Assembly (NCBI GenBank): GCA_031273405.1
Contig: JAISRW010000025.1
Coordinates: forward strand, 1 to 18,988
Origin: Treponema sp.
GTDB lineage: Bacteria > Spirochaetota > Spirochaetia > Treponematales > Breznakiellaceae
DNA: 18,988 nucleotides
Direction of reading: 5' to 3'
Part shown: positions 9,080 through 17,537 of the stretch, one piece after another
How the letters are laid out: each line of letters begins with the position of its first letter
Numbering within the stretch: the first letter of the stretch is position 1
Made by a program: the position numbers and the translations under genes
Notes under the pieces: generated by a model
Told to the model about the DNA's origin: nothing
Seen by the model: the letters and a program-made list of their open reading frames with translations, nothing else
Database searches by the model: none

Positions 9080-9098
9080 ATGACATCTGTCATTTTTT
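9080..9098 (+). terminator. Possible intrinsic terminator of the lipoprotein-RND operon
   Basis: ATGACA (9080-9085) and TGTCAT (9088-9093) form an inverted repeat separated by TC, followed by an unbroken run of T to 9098, 21 bases after the second permease stop. The stem is AT-rich with only two G:C pairs, so termination would be weak. The same symmetry (TGACA / TGTCA) could instead be a protein-binding operator for the downstream giant gene. Confidence 0.4.
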
Positions 9099-9100
9099 GC

Positions 9101-9128
9101 TTGCGTTTTTTTGTCTTTTTGGTATTGT
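9101..9128 (+). promoter_or_regulatory. Weak candidate promoter for the giant gene
   Basis: TTGCGT (9101-9106) and TATTGT (9123-9128), 16 bases apart, lie in a T-rich stretch after the possible terminator. They match the sigma70 hexamers at only three and four positions. If real, the leader before the ATG at 9226 would be about 90 bases. The separation of this gene from the RND operon by 166 bases argues for its own promoter somewhere in this interval. Confidence 0.25.
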
Positions 9129-9185
9129 TTTTTTGAAGGCACTATCTGCGGCTGTTCCTGCGAGGAAGAGTTTGGGTTAAGAAGA

Positions 9186-9225
9186 TTCCGTTTTTGCGGA
9201 ACGCATAAAAATCCCGGGGCACCCC
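9186..9225 (+). promoter_or_regulatory. Leader hairpins covering the ribosome site of the giant gene
   Basis: TTCCG (9186-9190) can pair with CGGAA (9197-9201) around six bases. Immediately before the start codon, GGGG (9216-9219) faces CCCC (9222-9225). The GGGG run is the only Shine-Dalgarno-like sequence, six bases from the ATG. The CCCC beside it could mask it, but a two-base loop is too tight for all four pairs to form. No in-frame alternative start exists between the TAA at 9178 and the ATG. Confidence 0.3.
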
Positions 9226-12200
9226 ATGACTGCCAAAATATCCGCCTCCTTTTTCGGGATTGCCGTTTTTTGTACGGTGATCGTTTCCGCCGCCGCCCTT
9301 ACAAAACCTGAGGTAAAGGGCTTTAATGAAAGGCTTTTTCAATACCACCTTGACAGGGCCGACCGGGAATGGGAACTCTCTTCCTGGATGAAGGAAGCCC
9401 GTCAGGGCCTGGAAATTGTCCTTGCCGATTGGGAACGGACGGCGCTGGAATTGTATGGAGATCCGGAATTCCTTCCGGAACTAAAAAAAGAAATAACCCT
9501 CTGGTCCGAGGAAGCGCTGGAACGGCGTTTTTCCGAGTGGCTGTTTAAGCGTTTTTTCGGGGAGTATTCGGGGGCGGTGTCCCGGTCCCTGGCGGAAGCG
9601 GTTGAGGAAGCAAACCGGATTTACGCTTACCATACCGGCGATGACGGTGAGATCAGCTATGGGGAAACCGGTGATCCTGAAACGATACGTCCCGCCGAGG
9701 GCCGCAGTGTTGAAGAAGACAGGGACGCGTGGCTTGAATTAACCCGTAAAACCAGCGAAGGGGAATTGGCCCGCTATAAGTCGACTATTGCGTCCCTCTG
9801 TCCGGAAATCTTAAGCTATATAAGCGGGGAAAACCGGTCGGCTTTTGAGGCAAGGCTGGCTTCCCTTGTGGAGGAAGATCTTTCAAAGCGGAAAGCGGAA
9901 TTTAACGCCGTACTTTCCCGGGAGGCAAGGCTTTTCATTGCCCGGCGTACCGGGGATCTATGGAGCCTCAGGAAGCAGAGTGAAAATGAAAGCGCCCAGA
10001 TGATCAGCGCCCGGCTTATTCAGGACGCGGCAGCCCAAAGCTCGTCCGCCCTTGCCCTGCTTGAAAAGCGTATTGAGGCGGCAAAGAACGGTTCCGGAGA
10101 TTTGGCTCTTATGGGCGCCGAGTGGCTTGCCGCGTTTGAAGAACAATTCGACCGGGGTTTGAATGCCTGGACAAGGGCCGAGGAAGATTTTCTTATCCGG
10201 CGTATAGAATGGGAACGGGATTCGGGGGAACTTTTTCTTTCCGGCGAGGAGGCATGGAGAAGCGCCTTTGCCGAAATGGAAAAGGAGAGGATCGCCTGGG
10301 AAGAGAAGGCAAAGGAACTTTTTGAATCCGGGGAAAAGCTCTTTGCCGGCGTTTCCCAGCTGCTTGAAAGGTCCATTGCGGAGGCAAAGGCCGAATTTGA
10401 AAATGACGCGGCTCTCCGAAGCGCCGCCGGTGCCGACAGGGCAAGGGCCTGGGTGGACATCTATGTTACCTGCGGTTCCGTTCTTGCCGAGGCAAAGGAA
10501 AACATAGCATTCTGGCTTTCCCGTTTTCCCGGAGAAGGGACCCCCGCACTGGGCAGTGGGGCCTTTGAAAGCTGGGTCCGGGGAATTCTTGACGGTTCGA
10601 GCAATCAAAATACTCAAAACGATCAGAATAATCCGGATAATCAAAATAAACCGGTCCTTACGGCAAATCAGATCACTGCGGGTAATGAGCTGCTGCGCTG
10701 GTCTTCCATTTATAATCAGTACCTGGGGAAGCTTGAAGAAGCAAGGGAAACATTGGGACGTGAATTCGGCCTTGCCCTGGGCCTTGACGCGGGGGCCCTG
10801 AACTCCGTACTTGGTAAGGACAGCGAGGCGTTCCACCTGGATGAATACCAGGTGGAACTGCTCCGCGCCCAGGCGGCGGCTTCCTACTGGTCGGAGCGGC
10901 TTGCCGCCGCTGAGGCCGTATCGGCCTATGCGGCGGATCTCAGCGCTGGTCGTATGACCGAGGCGGAAAGCCTTGTCCGGTGGCGGGAATCCAAGGCGGC
11001 CTATGATGCGGCGCTGGAAGCTTATGCCTCGGTGCAAGAACGGCTCAGCGCAGCGGGGTTGAATCTTGCATTGGTCCGGGACGTTATGATTGGGGCGGCG
11101 GATGCCCTGGAACAGGCGGAACGGACGCTTGAAGAATTGAATTCCCAATATGCCCTTAAAATGGCCGCCTACCGCGTTCAGTCTAAGGATTTTATTCTTA
11201 ACGAATTGGCAAACTATTATGCGGCCCTTTCCGATTTGTCTGAACGGCGGCGGAATGATGATTCCTATTACACCGCCTATCTCAGCGCCGCCCGCAGGTA
11301 TTCAATTGAAAACGGCCTCAGCCGGGGCTGGGTGGAACTGGAAGGGATTGCCGGTTCCCCGGACGATGAATGGCGGAACATTCGGCTTGCGCTGCTCCAC
11401 GGAAGCTCGGCGCAGGATTGGTATTTTGCCGTAACCGGGGTGGAAGCCGATACTCAGGCCCTGTCCCATTTGGAGGACGAAGGGGTTTACCGCCGTCTTA
11501 AACAGGACGCTCTTGAATCGGGGGGTGAAAGGGAATTTATGCTGCTGTATATTTACCGGGAGCTGGCCGAATATGCCCCAGCGGTAATGGAAGAAACGGC
11601 GGCTTCCTTTATCCGGGCCCTGGCGGGAATTTTTTATGACTACGGAATTACCCGGACCGGCGCCTACCTTCCCTCCCCCCAATCCTTTGCGGCTTCCCTT
11701 CTTCAATACTGCGCTTCCACCGGGGAGGAGCCCGGGACCGCACTGGCGGAGCTCTTTGTCCGTATCGATCAGGAAGCGGAACTCGTCCCCGACTGGATCG
11801 CCGGTGAACTTGAATCCTGGAAGGATGCGTTTCTCATGTACACGGCGCTTTACGCAAAACAAAGGGGAAATAAAATCCCTGGAAACGCCGGACAGATAAA
11901 AGAAAAATATGATGAACTAACCGATTATATATGGAGCCTCTCGGATATCAGTGAACTTACCGAAGATCTGATTCGGGAGCTCTCCTATTATCAGTATCTT
12001 TCCCTGTATATTGATTATTTTGCCGCTGAGGGAACAGAAACAATTGCCGATCATGCGGAGGATGCGGGAAAAAGGCTTAACGGGGGCTTAAAAATTTTTG
12101 CCGAAGGGGATTTGACGCCTTCCCAGTCGACGTTTATGGAAGCGGCGGGAACCTATTTGGAAGATCCCGGCAAAGCCTTTGAGAACTTTTTTGATCCCGA

Positions 12201-15200
12201 TACCCTGCCGGTATTGTATGAATTGTATAAGACCGAAGCGGAAAAACTGGCGGGCCTTAGCAGTGAGGAACGTTATTATGCATCGGAAATTGCCAGGCTC
12301 TCCTATGTCATTATCGATGAGGGGCTTGAGGAGGGGATGCAGAATATTTCCGCCGCCCTGGACGCGATGAGGGGGGAATATCAAGGCCTGCTTACTCTCT
12401 ACAATACAAGGACGGAACAGTTTGCATCCGCCGCGCTGTACTATGAGTCATTATACAGTGAGACAAAGCAGCTCTTTAACGCCGTTGAAAAGGCGCGGCT
12501 CTCCTATGAAAAGGAAGACGCCATACGGCGCTGGGCCAGTACGGCCTATTTGGGCGAGGGATCAGGCGGCGGGACAGACACTTTGTACTATAAGGAACCA
12601 GCGGAAGAACTTGCCTATGCGAAGGAGCGTAGTGAACGGGCCCGGTTCGCCCTGGAAGCTTTGAAGGATCTCTACAACGGAAATGAAAGTAAACGTCCCT
12701 ACGACGATCCGGAATATAAACGCTTATACGAAGAATACCGTGAAAGCTTTGCCCGTATGCTGTTAACCCTCAAAGCCCGGCAGGAAACGGAAAGGGCCCT
12801 GTCCGAAGAAAAAGCGCGGAACGCCGGATTGGAGAATTCCCTGCTTACCCAGACCCCGCCGTTTCTTAATCCTCTGCTGCCTGAGATCTATGAACAGTAC
12901 CAGATTCCCGCTTTTGCCGCCGCCGGCTGGCAGGATTTTCTCGGTATTAACGAAAAGGGCAGGCTCGTAGTCTCCTATGACAGGGGTAATTTTCGTCTGA
13001 ACCAGCTTAGCAATGGCGGCGCGGCGGCTTTGGCGGACTATTTCAGGAACGACGGCGGAGGTCTTTCCCTTTTTCAAAATGACCTTATCCAGTGGTCGGT
13101 ACGCATGGCTTCGTATGATCTGCAGGAAACGGCGAATTATCAAAGGTGGGGACTTGCGCTGGACTATCTTATCAGGCAGCTACTGGAAAACAATCAGGGC
13201 CGTTCAATAGGGGGATATACCCTCACCGAAATGGGTGAAGACGGAAATATGAAACTTTCAGGAAACAGCCTCAACGCCTTGCTTGCCGGTTACCGGACCG
13301 GGGACTTAAAGAACATTCAGCGGAACGCCTGGGACAGCTTAAGTGAACAGGAAAAGGAGGACCTTGAATTTCTTCTTGCCCTGCTTCTTACGGGAGGAGG
13401 CGGAGAAGGATCATCGGGACTTACCATGGTCTCGGAATCACGGGAACTGCAATGGCTCTATGACAAGGCCAATTCGTACCGGGCCAAAAATAAAGTTGGG
13501 GGATTTTTGGGGTTTATCCTTACCGGCATCCCCTTTTTTCTGTTGGGCGAGGACGCAAGCCAGATAAATCAGGTAAAAAATGCGGTCAACAACAGACGTA
13601 CCGGGTATAATCTGCTTATCGAAAGCAATAAGAATGCGTTCCAGCGGGGCCTTACGGATCTGTCCCAAACAGGGCTTGCCTATCAGGCATCCTGCGAAAA
13701 CCTGACCAAGCTTAGCGCTGAAAAAACCGGAGAAGGAAAGATCGAATGGGATGATTTAGAGGCCGCCTTAGGGGTTTCAGGCAGTTTCAACGGAACTGAA
13801 ATTGAAAGGCTTGAATCGTACTGGAATGAAATGACCGTCTTTAATGCCCAAAACGGACTTTCCCGGGTTTTTAACAACGTCCCATCGGCGCTGGAAAGCC
13901 TCATGCTCTGGGCAAGGGGAATGCGTAATGCCGCTAAAGAAGAATTTGAAGCCGCCTATGTATCTGATAAAGAGAACGGCCTGGAAGCTCAGGAAAAATA
14001 CAGAAGGGTCTTTAATAATTTTATAAACGGATCGGGAAACCTGAACGAACTGAAACAGGCCGCCTCCGCCGCCTACGGAAACGCATCGGCGGCGCGGAAG
14101 AATCATCTTGAAAACCTTGGGAATACTATGCTTGAGGATCTTGGCGGTGTAAGTACCTATGACAGCGGATATGCCCAGGTATTCCGGGAACTGGCCGAAG
14201 AGTATACCTCTCTTATCGAAAGAACCTATGCTGCCCGTTATGAAATGGAAAACGCGGCCAGAGAAGCGGGGTGGAATGAACAGCGGAGGGATCTGAATGA
14301 GAAGATCCTTGCGTGGAAGGAAGCTTCCGCGCTGATATTAGAACGGGGCAGGGTCGGCTGGAAATCGGGGGCCGAAGCCCTGCGGAGCGGTTATGCCCGG
14401 TGGCTTGAGGATTTTGAGGAAGAGTATGAACTGATTTCCGCGGCCTGGGACGCCGCTTACTATGAAAGCCTTAAAAATAAGGAAGCCTGGGTTAACCGGG
14501 CGGTAGAAGCGGCGGATAGCGCCTATTCCGGCGCCGTCCTTAGTTTTATCGGTTCCGACGCCGAAATGGAAAGCCGTATGCTGGATGTCTTTTTGCCCTC
14601 CTCTCTTCCCGGCTTTGGAGGAAAAGAAGAAGCTTCATCGGCGTTAAGAGCGGCGCTTGAAGCCGCCGGAATTAAAAACCTCTCCAACGCCATTAGCGCC
14701 CTGTCGGGAAGCGCCGAAACTGTTTTAACACAGGTCCGCGGCGGGGCTGGAATCCTGGGGCTCTGGAACGCCGGCAGGGCGGCCGCATCGGCAAAAGAAC
14801 TGGCCGCACAGAGTACCGCCGCCTTAGCTTCGGGGAAAATGGCTATTCTGGCCGTGCAAGCCAGGGAAACCGCCCTGATGGCAAAGAAATCCCTGGAGGA
14901 GATGATCGAATTTTACAACCGGAATTTTGACGATGCCATGGACGGAAGATTTACCCTTGACGGAGGCTGGGCCAGAAGCGGTTCTCATTATGTCCGTGAC
15001 ATAATCGTCCATTCAACTTTTTTCACCGGCGCCATAACCGACAGGGTCGTGGTGGAAGCGTACAAATGGTATGTGATGAATTATTGGGAACTCACCACCA
15101 GGCTGGATGATGCCTACCTTGAAGGACTTGATTATTCAGGGATTCAGGGACTTATCGGCCTTGTTCAAAGTGAAATACAAGCAAAGAGTGAAGAGATTTT

Positions 15201-17466
15201 CGGCAATGGCGTAAGCGAAGGACTCTTCTCGGGCTGGATAGGAAAAGAACCTGTGATATCCAACGGGAACATAAGCGGGGGCAGTGGTGAATTGGGAAGG
15301 CTGCTCAGGGAGTACTATTCCTGGTCGATTAAACAGGCCCAGGGCATCGCCCTTATGAACACGCCCGGTTGGGAAAAGCCCCTTTGGGATTCAAGGGGGT
15401 CCGTGTTTGCCGCCCCAAGCCTGCGGACCGTTGCAGATATCGGGATAGCCGTTGTGGCGACCGTCGCTTCCGTCTATACAGGCGGCGCCTCATTAGGCTT
15501 ACTGGCGCTGACCATGGTCGATGACGCCATATTTACCGCCGCGGACCTGGCCGGGGGATATAAAACCTGGGATGAAGCGGGCTTTGCGTTTGGTCAGAAG
15601 GCCCTTATGAGCGCGGCCACAATGTATATAGGCAGCGCGTTTCAGGGATTGCAGGGAACGCTGACCGCGGCCGTAAGCGGTACAAAAAGCGTAATCGACC
15701 AAACCATGCTGTCCGGAGCCCAGGCGCTTAGCATCGGTACGGTCAATGCCTTTATCGGCTCCGTTACCTATAACAGCCGGGATGGCTTTGGCTGGTCAAA
15801 TGAGGCTTTTTTACAGGGTATACGGGGCGGATTGGTAAGCGCCGCCGTAGGTATGACCGATACCTTTACCAGTGGAACTCTCGGCCTGATTAATTCAGGT
15901 TCCGGCCTTGAAAAACTTGAGGGCTTTTCTAATCTTAACAAGATGAATGTCGCTTCCCTGAACAAAACCCTCGGCGGATTGGCCGGACAGGGGGTAAACT
16001 ATGCCCTTACGGGGGATTTTGCCCTTAACGTGCTGAATGTTTTTAATACCGGCCTGTTGGAACTTCATTTTGGCGATCAGGGGTTCGGAATGAATTTAGG
16101 TACCGGCGGAACGGATCTAAGTTACGGCGCCATAAAAAGCGCGTTGGAGGGGGCCGCTGTATGGGGAACCAATTCTATGATTGGCAGTTATACAAATACC
16201 GGGAATTTAGATATCGCCATTGCCCTCCGTTCCTTGTATGGTTTTGGGGATGATAAGCAAAAAAGGCAGCTGCGGGATATACTGGCCGGTAGAACGGAAA
16301 TAAGGATCAGTAATGATGAGGATGGTTATGACGCCCTCAGTGTTGATAATGCCGGGAGCAAAGTGATATATCTTGGCCGCTATAAAGAAGGTATGACGGT
16401 GTCTGAACAGCTGCGCCTGGGAGCGATATTGGGACAAGAGGCTTACCGCGATGGAATAGCCGACGGTAATTTTGATGAATTTAGAACCGCGAATATTGCC
16501 AGAATACTGATGAGCAACAGGATCAATGAGGACTATTCCTGGTTTTATGAGGAAAACGCCGATTTTGGACAGGATCTACTTTCCAGACCCGAACTGTTTG
16601 ACGCTTATTTGATGGAGTATTTTAATAACGGGGAGGATTATTACTGGAAATGGATAAAATCGGACGGCGATTTTCAGAATAGTAACAAGGGGGATAAGAA
16701 TATTCCACTGCTTGCGGGGTGGACAAAAGAAGAAGTTGACGCCATTAACCGGGGCAGGCTTGATTCGGCGGTCGCAAAATACAAACAAAATTATGATCCC
16801 GGCGATTTAACCGATGAAGCGATAAAGTCGCTGATCTTGGACGACAAAAAGTTGCAAAAGGACTTAGGTTATTTTGAAGAGAGCTATTATAGTTTATATG
16901 ACCATGGATGTATGTTGTTTTCCGCTATGTATATTGCCGAAACATTAGTCGGGAGTAATCTTGATCCTGTAAAGGTAAACGCTTACATAAAGGAACTGGG
17001 CTTATATACTCAGGGATCGGCCTTGTCAAATAAATTACTGGAAGATGTCATTTACGAGCTGACTAACCACGAGTATAAAATAAAGCTGGTCGATAGGAAA
17101 GGATTGCCTGTCGTACCGGCATTGGATGAACTGTACAAATACGAAATGTCCAAGGATATGTATTTTTCACATATCCGCGTAAATTACGACTCCAGGGTAC
17201 CCAATAACAAGTCCACCCGTATTCATTCCGAAACGGTCGCGGGGATCGTATATGATTTGGTGGGTGGATATAGGACCGGAATTAACCACATAGAAACGGC
17301 AAATTCCTGGAATGGGAACGGCGGCAGTTTGATTTCACAAACCAAAATCACCACCAGCTCCATTGTAAGATGGGATGTTTACAAAGGGACACCTACTACC
17401 ATAAGGACCTGGCTGAATAATCAAAAGGGCAAAAGAACTGCTAACGGGGCAATTGATAAAATTTAG
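9226..17466 (+). CDS. Giant secreted spirochaetal protein with a C39/papain-like cysteine peptidase tip; polymorphic-toxin-like
   Basis: 2746 residues. A Sec signal peptide (about 1-24, ending VSAAA) precedes a very long Trp/Glu/Ala-rich, mainly helical body (25-1900). This body includes a 29-residue repeat (327-384), an Asn/Gln/Asp linker (459-476) and one hydrophobic segment (1424-1441). Next come an Ala/Gly-rich hydrophobic stretch (2068-2110) and a segment with 'GLLELHFGDQG' and 'NLGTGGTD' (2276-2297), then 'LGQEAYRDG' (2402-2410). From memory, such words recur in large Treponema/Leptospira-type proteins with variable C-termini; this needs a search. The last 200 residues contain 'DHGCMLFSAMYIAE' (Cys2562), 'HSETVAGI' (His2667) and 'ANSWN' (Asn2693), the order and spacing of a C39/papain-like peptidase. 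Inference: a secreted or surface effector whose tip cleaves or binds a target. The export route beyond Sec and the target are unknown. There is no immunity gene on the same strand directly downstream. Confidence 0.9.
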   Translation: MTAKISASFFGIAVFCTVIVSAAALTKPEVKGFNERLFQYHLDRADREWELSSWMKEARQGLEIVLADWERTALELYGDPEFLPELKKEITLWSEEALERRFSEWLFKRFFGEYSGAVSRSLAEAVEEANRIYAYHTGDDGEISYGETGDPETIRPAEGRSVEEDRDAWLELTRKTSEGELARYKSTIASLCPEILSYISGENRSAFEARLASLVEEDLSKRKAEFNAVLSREARLFIARRTGDLWSLRKQSENESAQMISARLIQDAAAQSSSALALLEKRIEAAKNGSGDLALMGAEWLAAFEEQFDRGLNAWTRAEEDFLIRRIEWERDSGELFLSGEEAWRSAFAEMEKERIAWEEKAKELFESGEKLFAGVSQLLERSIAEAKAEFENDAALRSAAGADRARAWVDIYVTCGSVLAEAKENIAFWLSRFPGEGTPALGSGAFESWVRGILDGSSNQNTQNDQNNPDNQNKPVLTANQITAGNELLRWSSIYNQYLGKLEEARETLGREFGLALGLDAGALNSVLGKDSEAFHLDEYQVELLRAQAAASYWSERLAAAEAVSAYAADLSAGRMTEAESLVRWRESKAAYDAALEAYASVQERLSAAGLNLALVRDVMIGAADALEQAERTLEELNSQYALKMAAYRVQSKDFILNELANYYAALSDLSERRRNDDSYYTAYLSAARRYSIENGLSRGWVELEGIAGSPDDEWRNIRLALLHGSSAQDWYFAVTGVEADTQALSHLEDEGVYRRLKQDALESGGEREFMLLYIYRELAEYAPAVMEETAASFIRALAGIFYDYGITRTGAYLPSPQSFAASLLQYCASTGEEPGTALAELFVRIDQEAELVPDWIAGELESWKDAFLMYTALYAKQRGNKIPGNAGQIKEKYDELTDYIWSLSDISELTEDLIRELSYYQYLSLYIDYFAAEGTETIADHAEDAGKRLNGGLKIFAEGDLTPSQSTFMEAAGTYLEDPGKAFENFFDPDTLPVLYELYKTEAEKLAGLSSEERYYASEIARLSYVIIDEGLEEGMQNISAALDAMRGEYQGLLTLYNTRTEQFASAALYYESLYSETKQLFNAVEKARLSYEKEDAIRRWASTAYLGEGSGGGTDTLYYKEPAEELAYAKERSERARFALEALKDLYNGNESKRPYDDPEYKRLYEEYRESFARMLLTLKARQETERALSEEKARNAGLENSLLTQTPPFLNPLLPEIYEQYQIPAFAAAGWQDFLGINEKGRLVVSYDRGNFRLNQLSNGGAAALADYFRNDGGGLSLFQNDLIQWSVRMASYDLQETANYQRWGLALDYLIRQLLENNQGRSIGGYTLTEMGEDGNMKLSGNSLNALLAGYRTGDLKNIQRNAWDSLSEQEKEDLEFLLALLLTGGGGEGSSGLTMVSESRELQWLYDKANSYRAKNKVGGFLGFILTGIPFFLLGEDASQINQVKNAVNNRRTGYNLLIESNKNAFQRGLTDLSQTGLAYQASCENLTKLSAEKTGEGKIEWDDLEAALGVSGSFNGTEIERLESYWNEMTVFNAQNGLSRVFNNVPSALESLMLWARGMRNAAKEEFEAAYVSDKENGLEAQEKYRRVFNNFINGSGNLNELKQAASAAYGNASAARKNHLENLGNTMLEDLGGVSTYDSGYAQVFRELAEEYTSLIERTYAARYEMENAAREAGWNEQRRDLNEKILAWKEASALILERGRVGWKSGAEALRSGYARWLEDFEEEYELISAAWDAAYYESLKNKEAWVNRAVEAADSAYSGAVLSFIGSDAEMESRMLDVFLPSSLPGFGGKEEASSALRAALEAAGIKNLSNAISALSGSAETVLTQVRGGAGILGLWNAGRAAASAKELAAQSTAALASGKMAILAVQARETALMAKKSLEEMIEFYNRNFDDAMDGRFTLDGGWARSGSHYVRDIIVHSTFFTGAITDRVVVEAYKWYVMNYWELTTRLDDAYLEGLDYSGIQGLIGLVQSEIQAKSEEIFGNGVSEGLFSGWIGKEPVISNGNISGGSGELGRLLREYYSWSIKQAQGIALMNTPGWEKPLWDSRGSVFAAPSLRTVADIGIAVVATVASVYTGGASLGLLALTMVDDAIFTAADLAGGYKTWDEAGFAFGQKALMSAATMYIGSAFQGLQGTLTAAVSGTKSVIDQTMLSGAQALSIGTVNAFIGSVTYNSRDGFGWSNEAFLQGIRGGLVSAAVGMTDTFTSGTLGLINSGSGLEKLEGFSNLNKMNVASLNKTLGGLAGQGVNYALTGDFALNVLNVFNTGLLELHFGDQGFGMNLGTGGTDLSYGAIKSALEGAAVWGTNSMIGSYTNTGNLDIAIALRSLYGFGDDKQKRQLRDILAGRTEIRISNDEDGYDALSVDNAGSKVIYLGRYKEGMTVSEQLRLGAILGQEAYRDGIADGNFDEFRTANIARILMSNRINEDYSWFYEENADFGQDLLSRPELFDAYLMEYFNNGEDYYWKWIKSDGDFQNSNKGDKNIPLLAGWTKEEVDAINRGRLDSAVAKYKQNYDPGDLTDEAIKSLILDDKKLQKDLGYFEESYYSLYDHGCMLFSAMYIAETLVGSNLDPVKVNAYIKELGLYTQGSALSNKLLEDVIYELTNHEYKIKLVDRKGLPVVPALDELYKYEMSKDMYFSHIRVNYDSRVPNNKSTRIHSETVAGIVYDLVGGYRTGINHIETANSWNGNGGSLISQTKITTSSIVRWDVYKGTPTTIRTWLNNQKGKRTANGAIDKI
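10204..10377 (+). repeat. Two tandem 29-residue helical repeats in the giant protein
   Basis: Residues 327-355 begin 'IEWERDSGELFLSGEEAW' and residues 356-384 begin 'IAWEEKAKELFESGEKLF'. The pattern I-x-W-E-...-E-L-F-x-S-G-E is kept at identical spacing, so the period is 29 residues (87 bases). Weaker relatives with the same Trp/Glu/Ala rhythm appear at about residues 1690-1760 ('ILAWKEASALILERG', 'YARWLEDFEEEYE'). This indicates a repeated coiled-coil or spectrin-like helix unit in the stalk of the protein. Confidence 0.6.
10600..10650 (+). other. Asn/Gln/Asp low-complexity linker in the giant protein
   Basis: Codons for residues 459-475 give a run in which 13 of the 16 residues after Ser459 are Asn, Gln or Asp. 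The DNA is locally AT-rich with repeated AAT and CAA codons. It separates the first helical block from the second and probably acts as a flexible hinge. It could also be a site of replication slippage, though no perfect repeat is long enough to argue for phase variation. Confidence 0.6.
16858..17463 (+). other. C-terminal cysteine-peptidase-like tip domain of the giant protein
   Basis: Approximately residues 2545-2746. Cys2562 sits in 'HGCMLFSAMYIAE', resembling the Cys-helix start of C39-like peptidases. His2667 begins the strand 'HSETVAGIVYDLVGG', and Asn2693-Ser-Trp follows a further strand, matching the His and Asn/Asp positions of the triad. I do not see a clear oxyanion Gln before the Cys. 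By hand count, four 60-base lines here (16861-16980, 16981-17040 and 17041-17100) are 30, 40, 40 and 38 percent GC, against 52 and 53 percent for lines at 9841 and 14401. This suggests a different origin for the tip. The family assignment is tentative. Confidence 0.5.
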
Positions 17467-17537
17467 AAGGGGAAGGGGCTGATGAAATCCCGGCGGCGAG
17501 GAAGGGGAGGGCCCCTTCGGGCCGATACTCAGCGCCT

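Noticed and set aside
9111..9311. A 66-residue open frame overlapping the giant gene start
   Set aside because: It runs through the leader and into the signal-peptide region in another frame, with no ribosome site. The Cys-rich product resembles nothing known to me.
9958..11148. A 396-residue open frame on the - strand inside the giant gene
   Set aside because: It is antisense to a continuous helical protein with a signal peptide, has no ribosome site, and its Lys/Pro/Phe/Gly-heavy composition shows no domain. It reflects the codon bias of the + strand gene.
17510..17523. GGCCC-CTTC-GGGCC hairpin in the convergent gap after the giant gene, as a terminator
   Set aside because: The stem is only five pairs and no T run follows on either strand, so intrinsic termination is not supported. 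It remains possible as a weak bidirectional structure.
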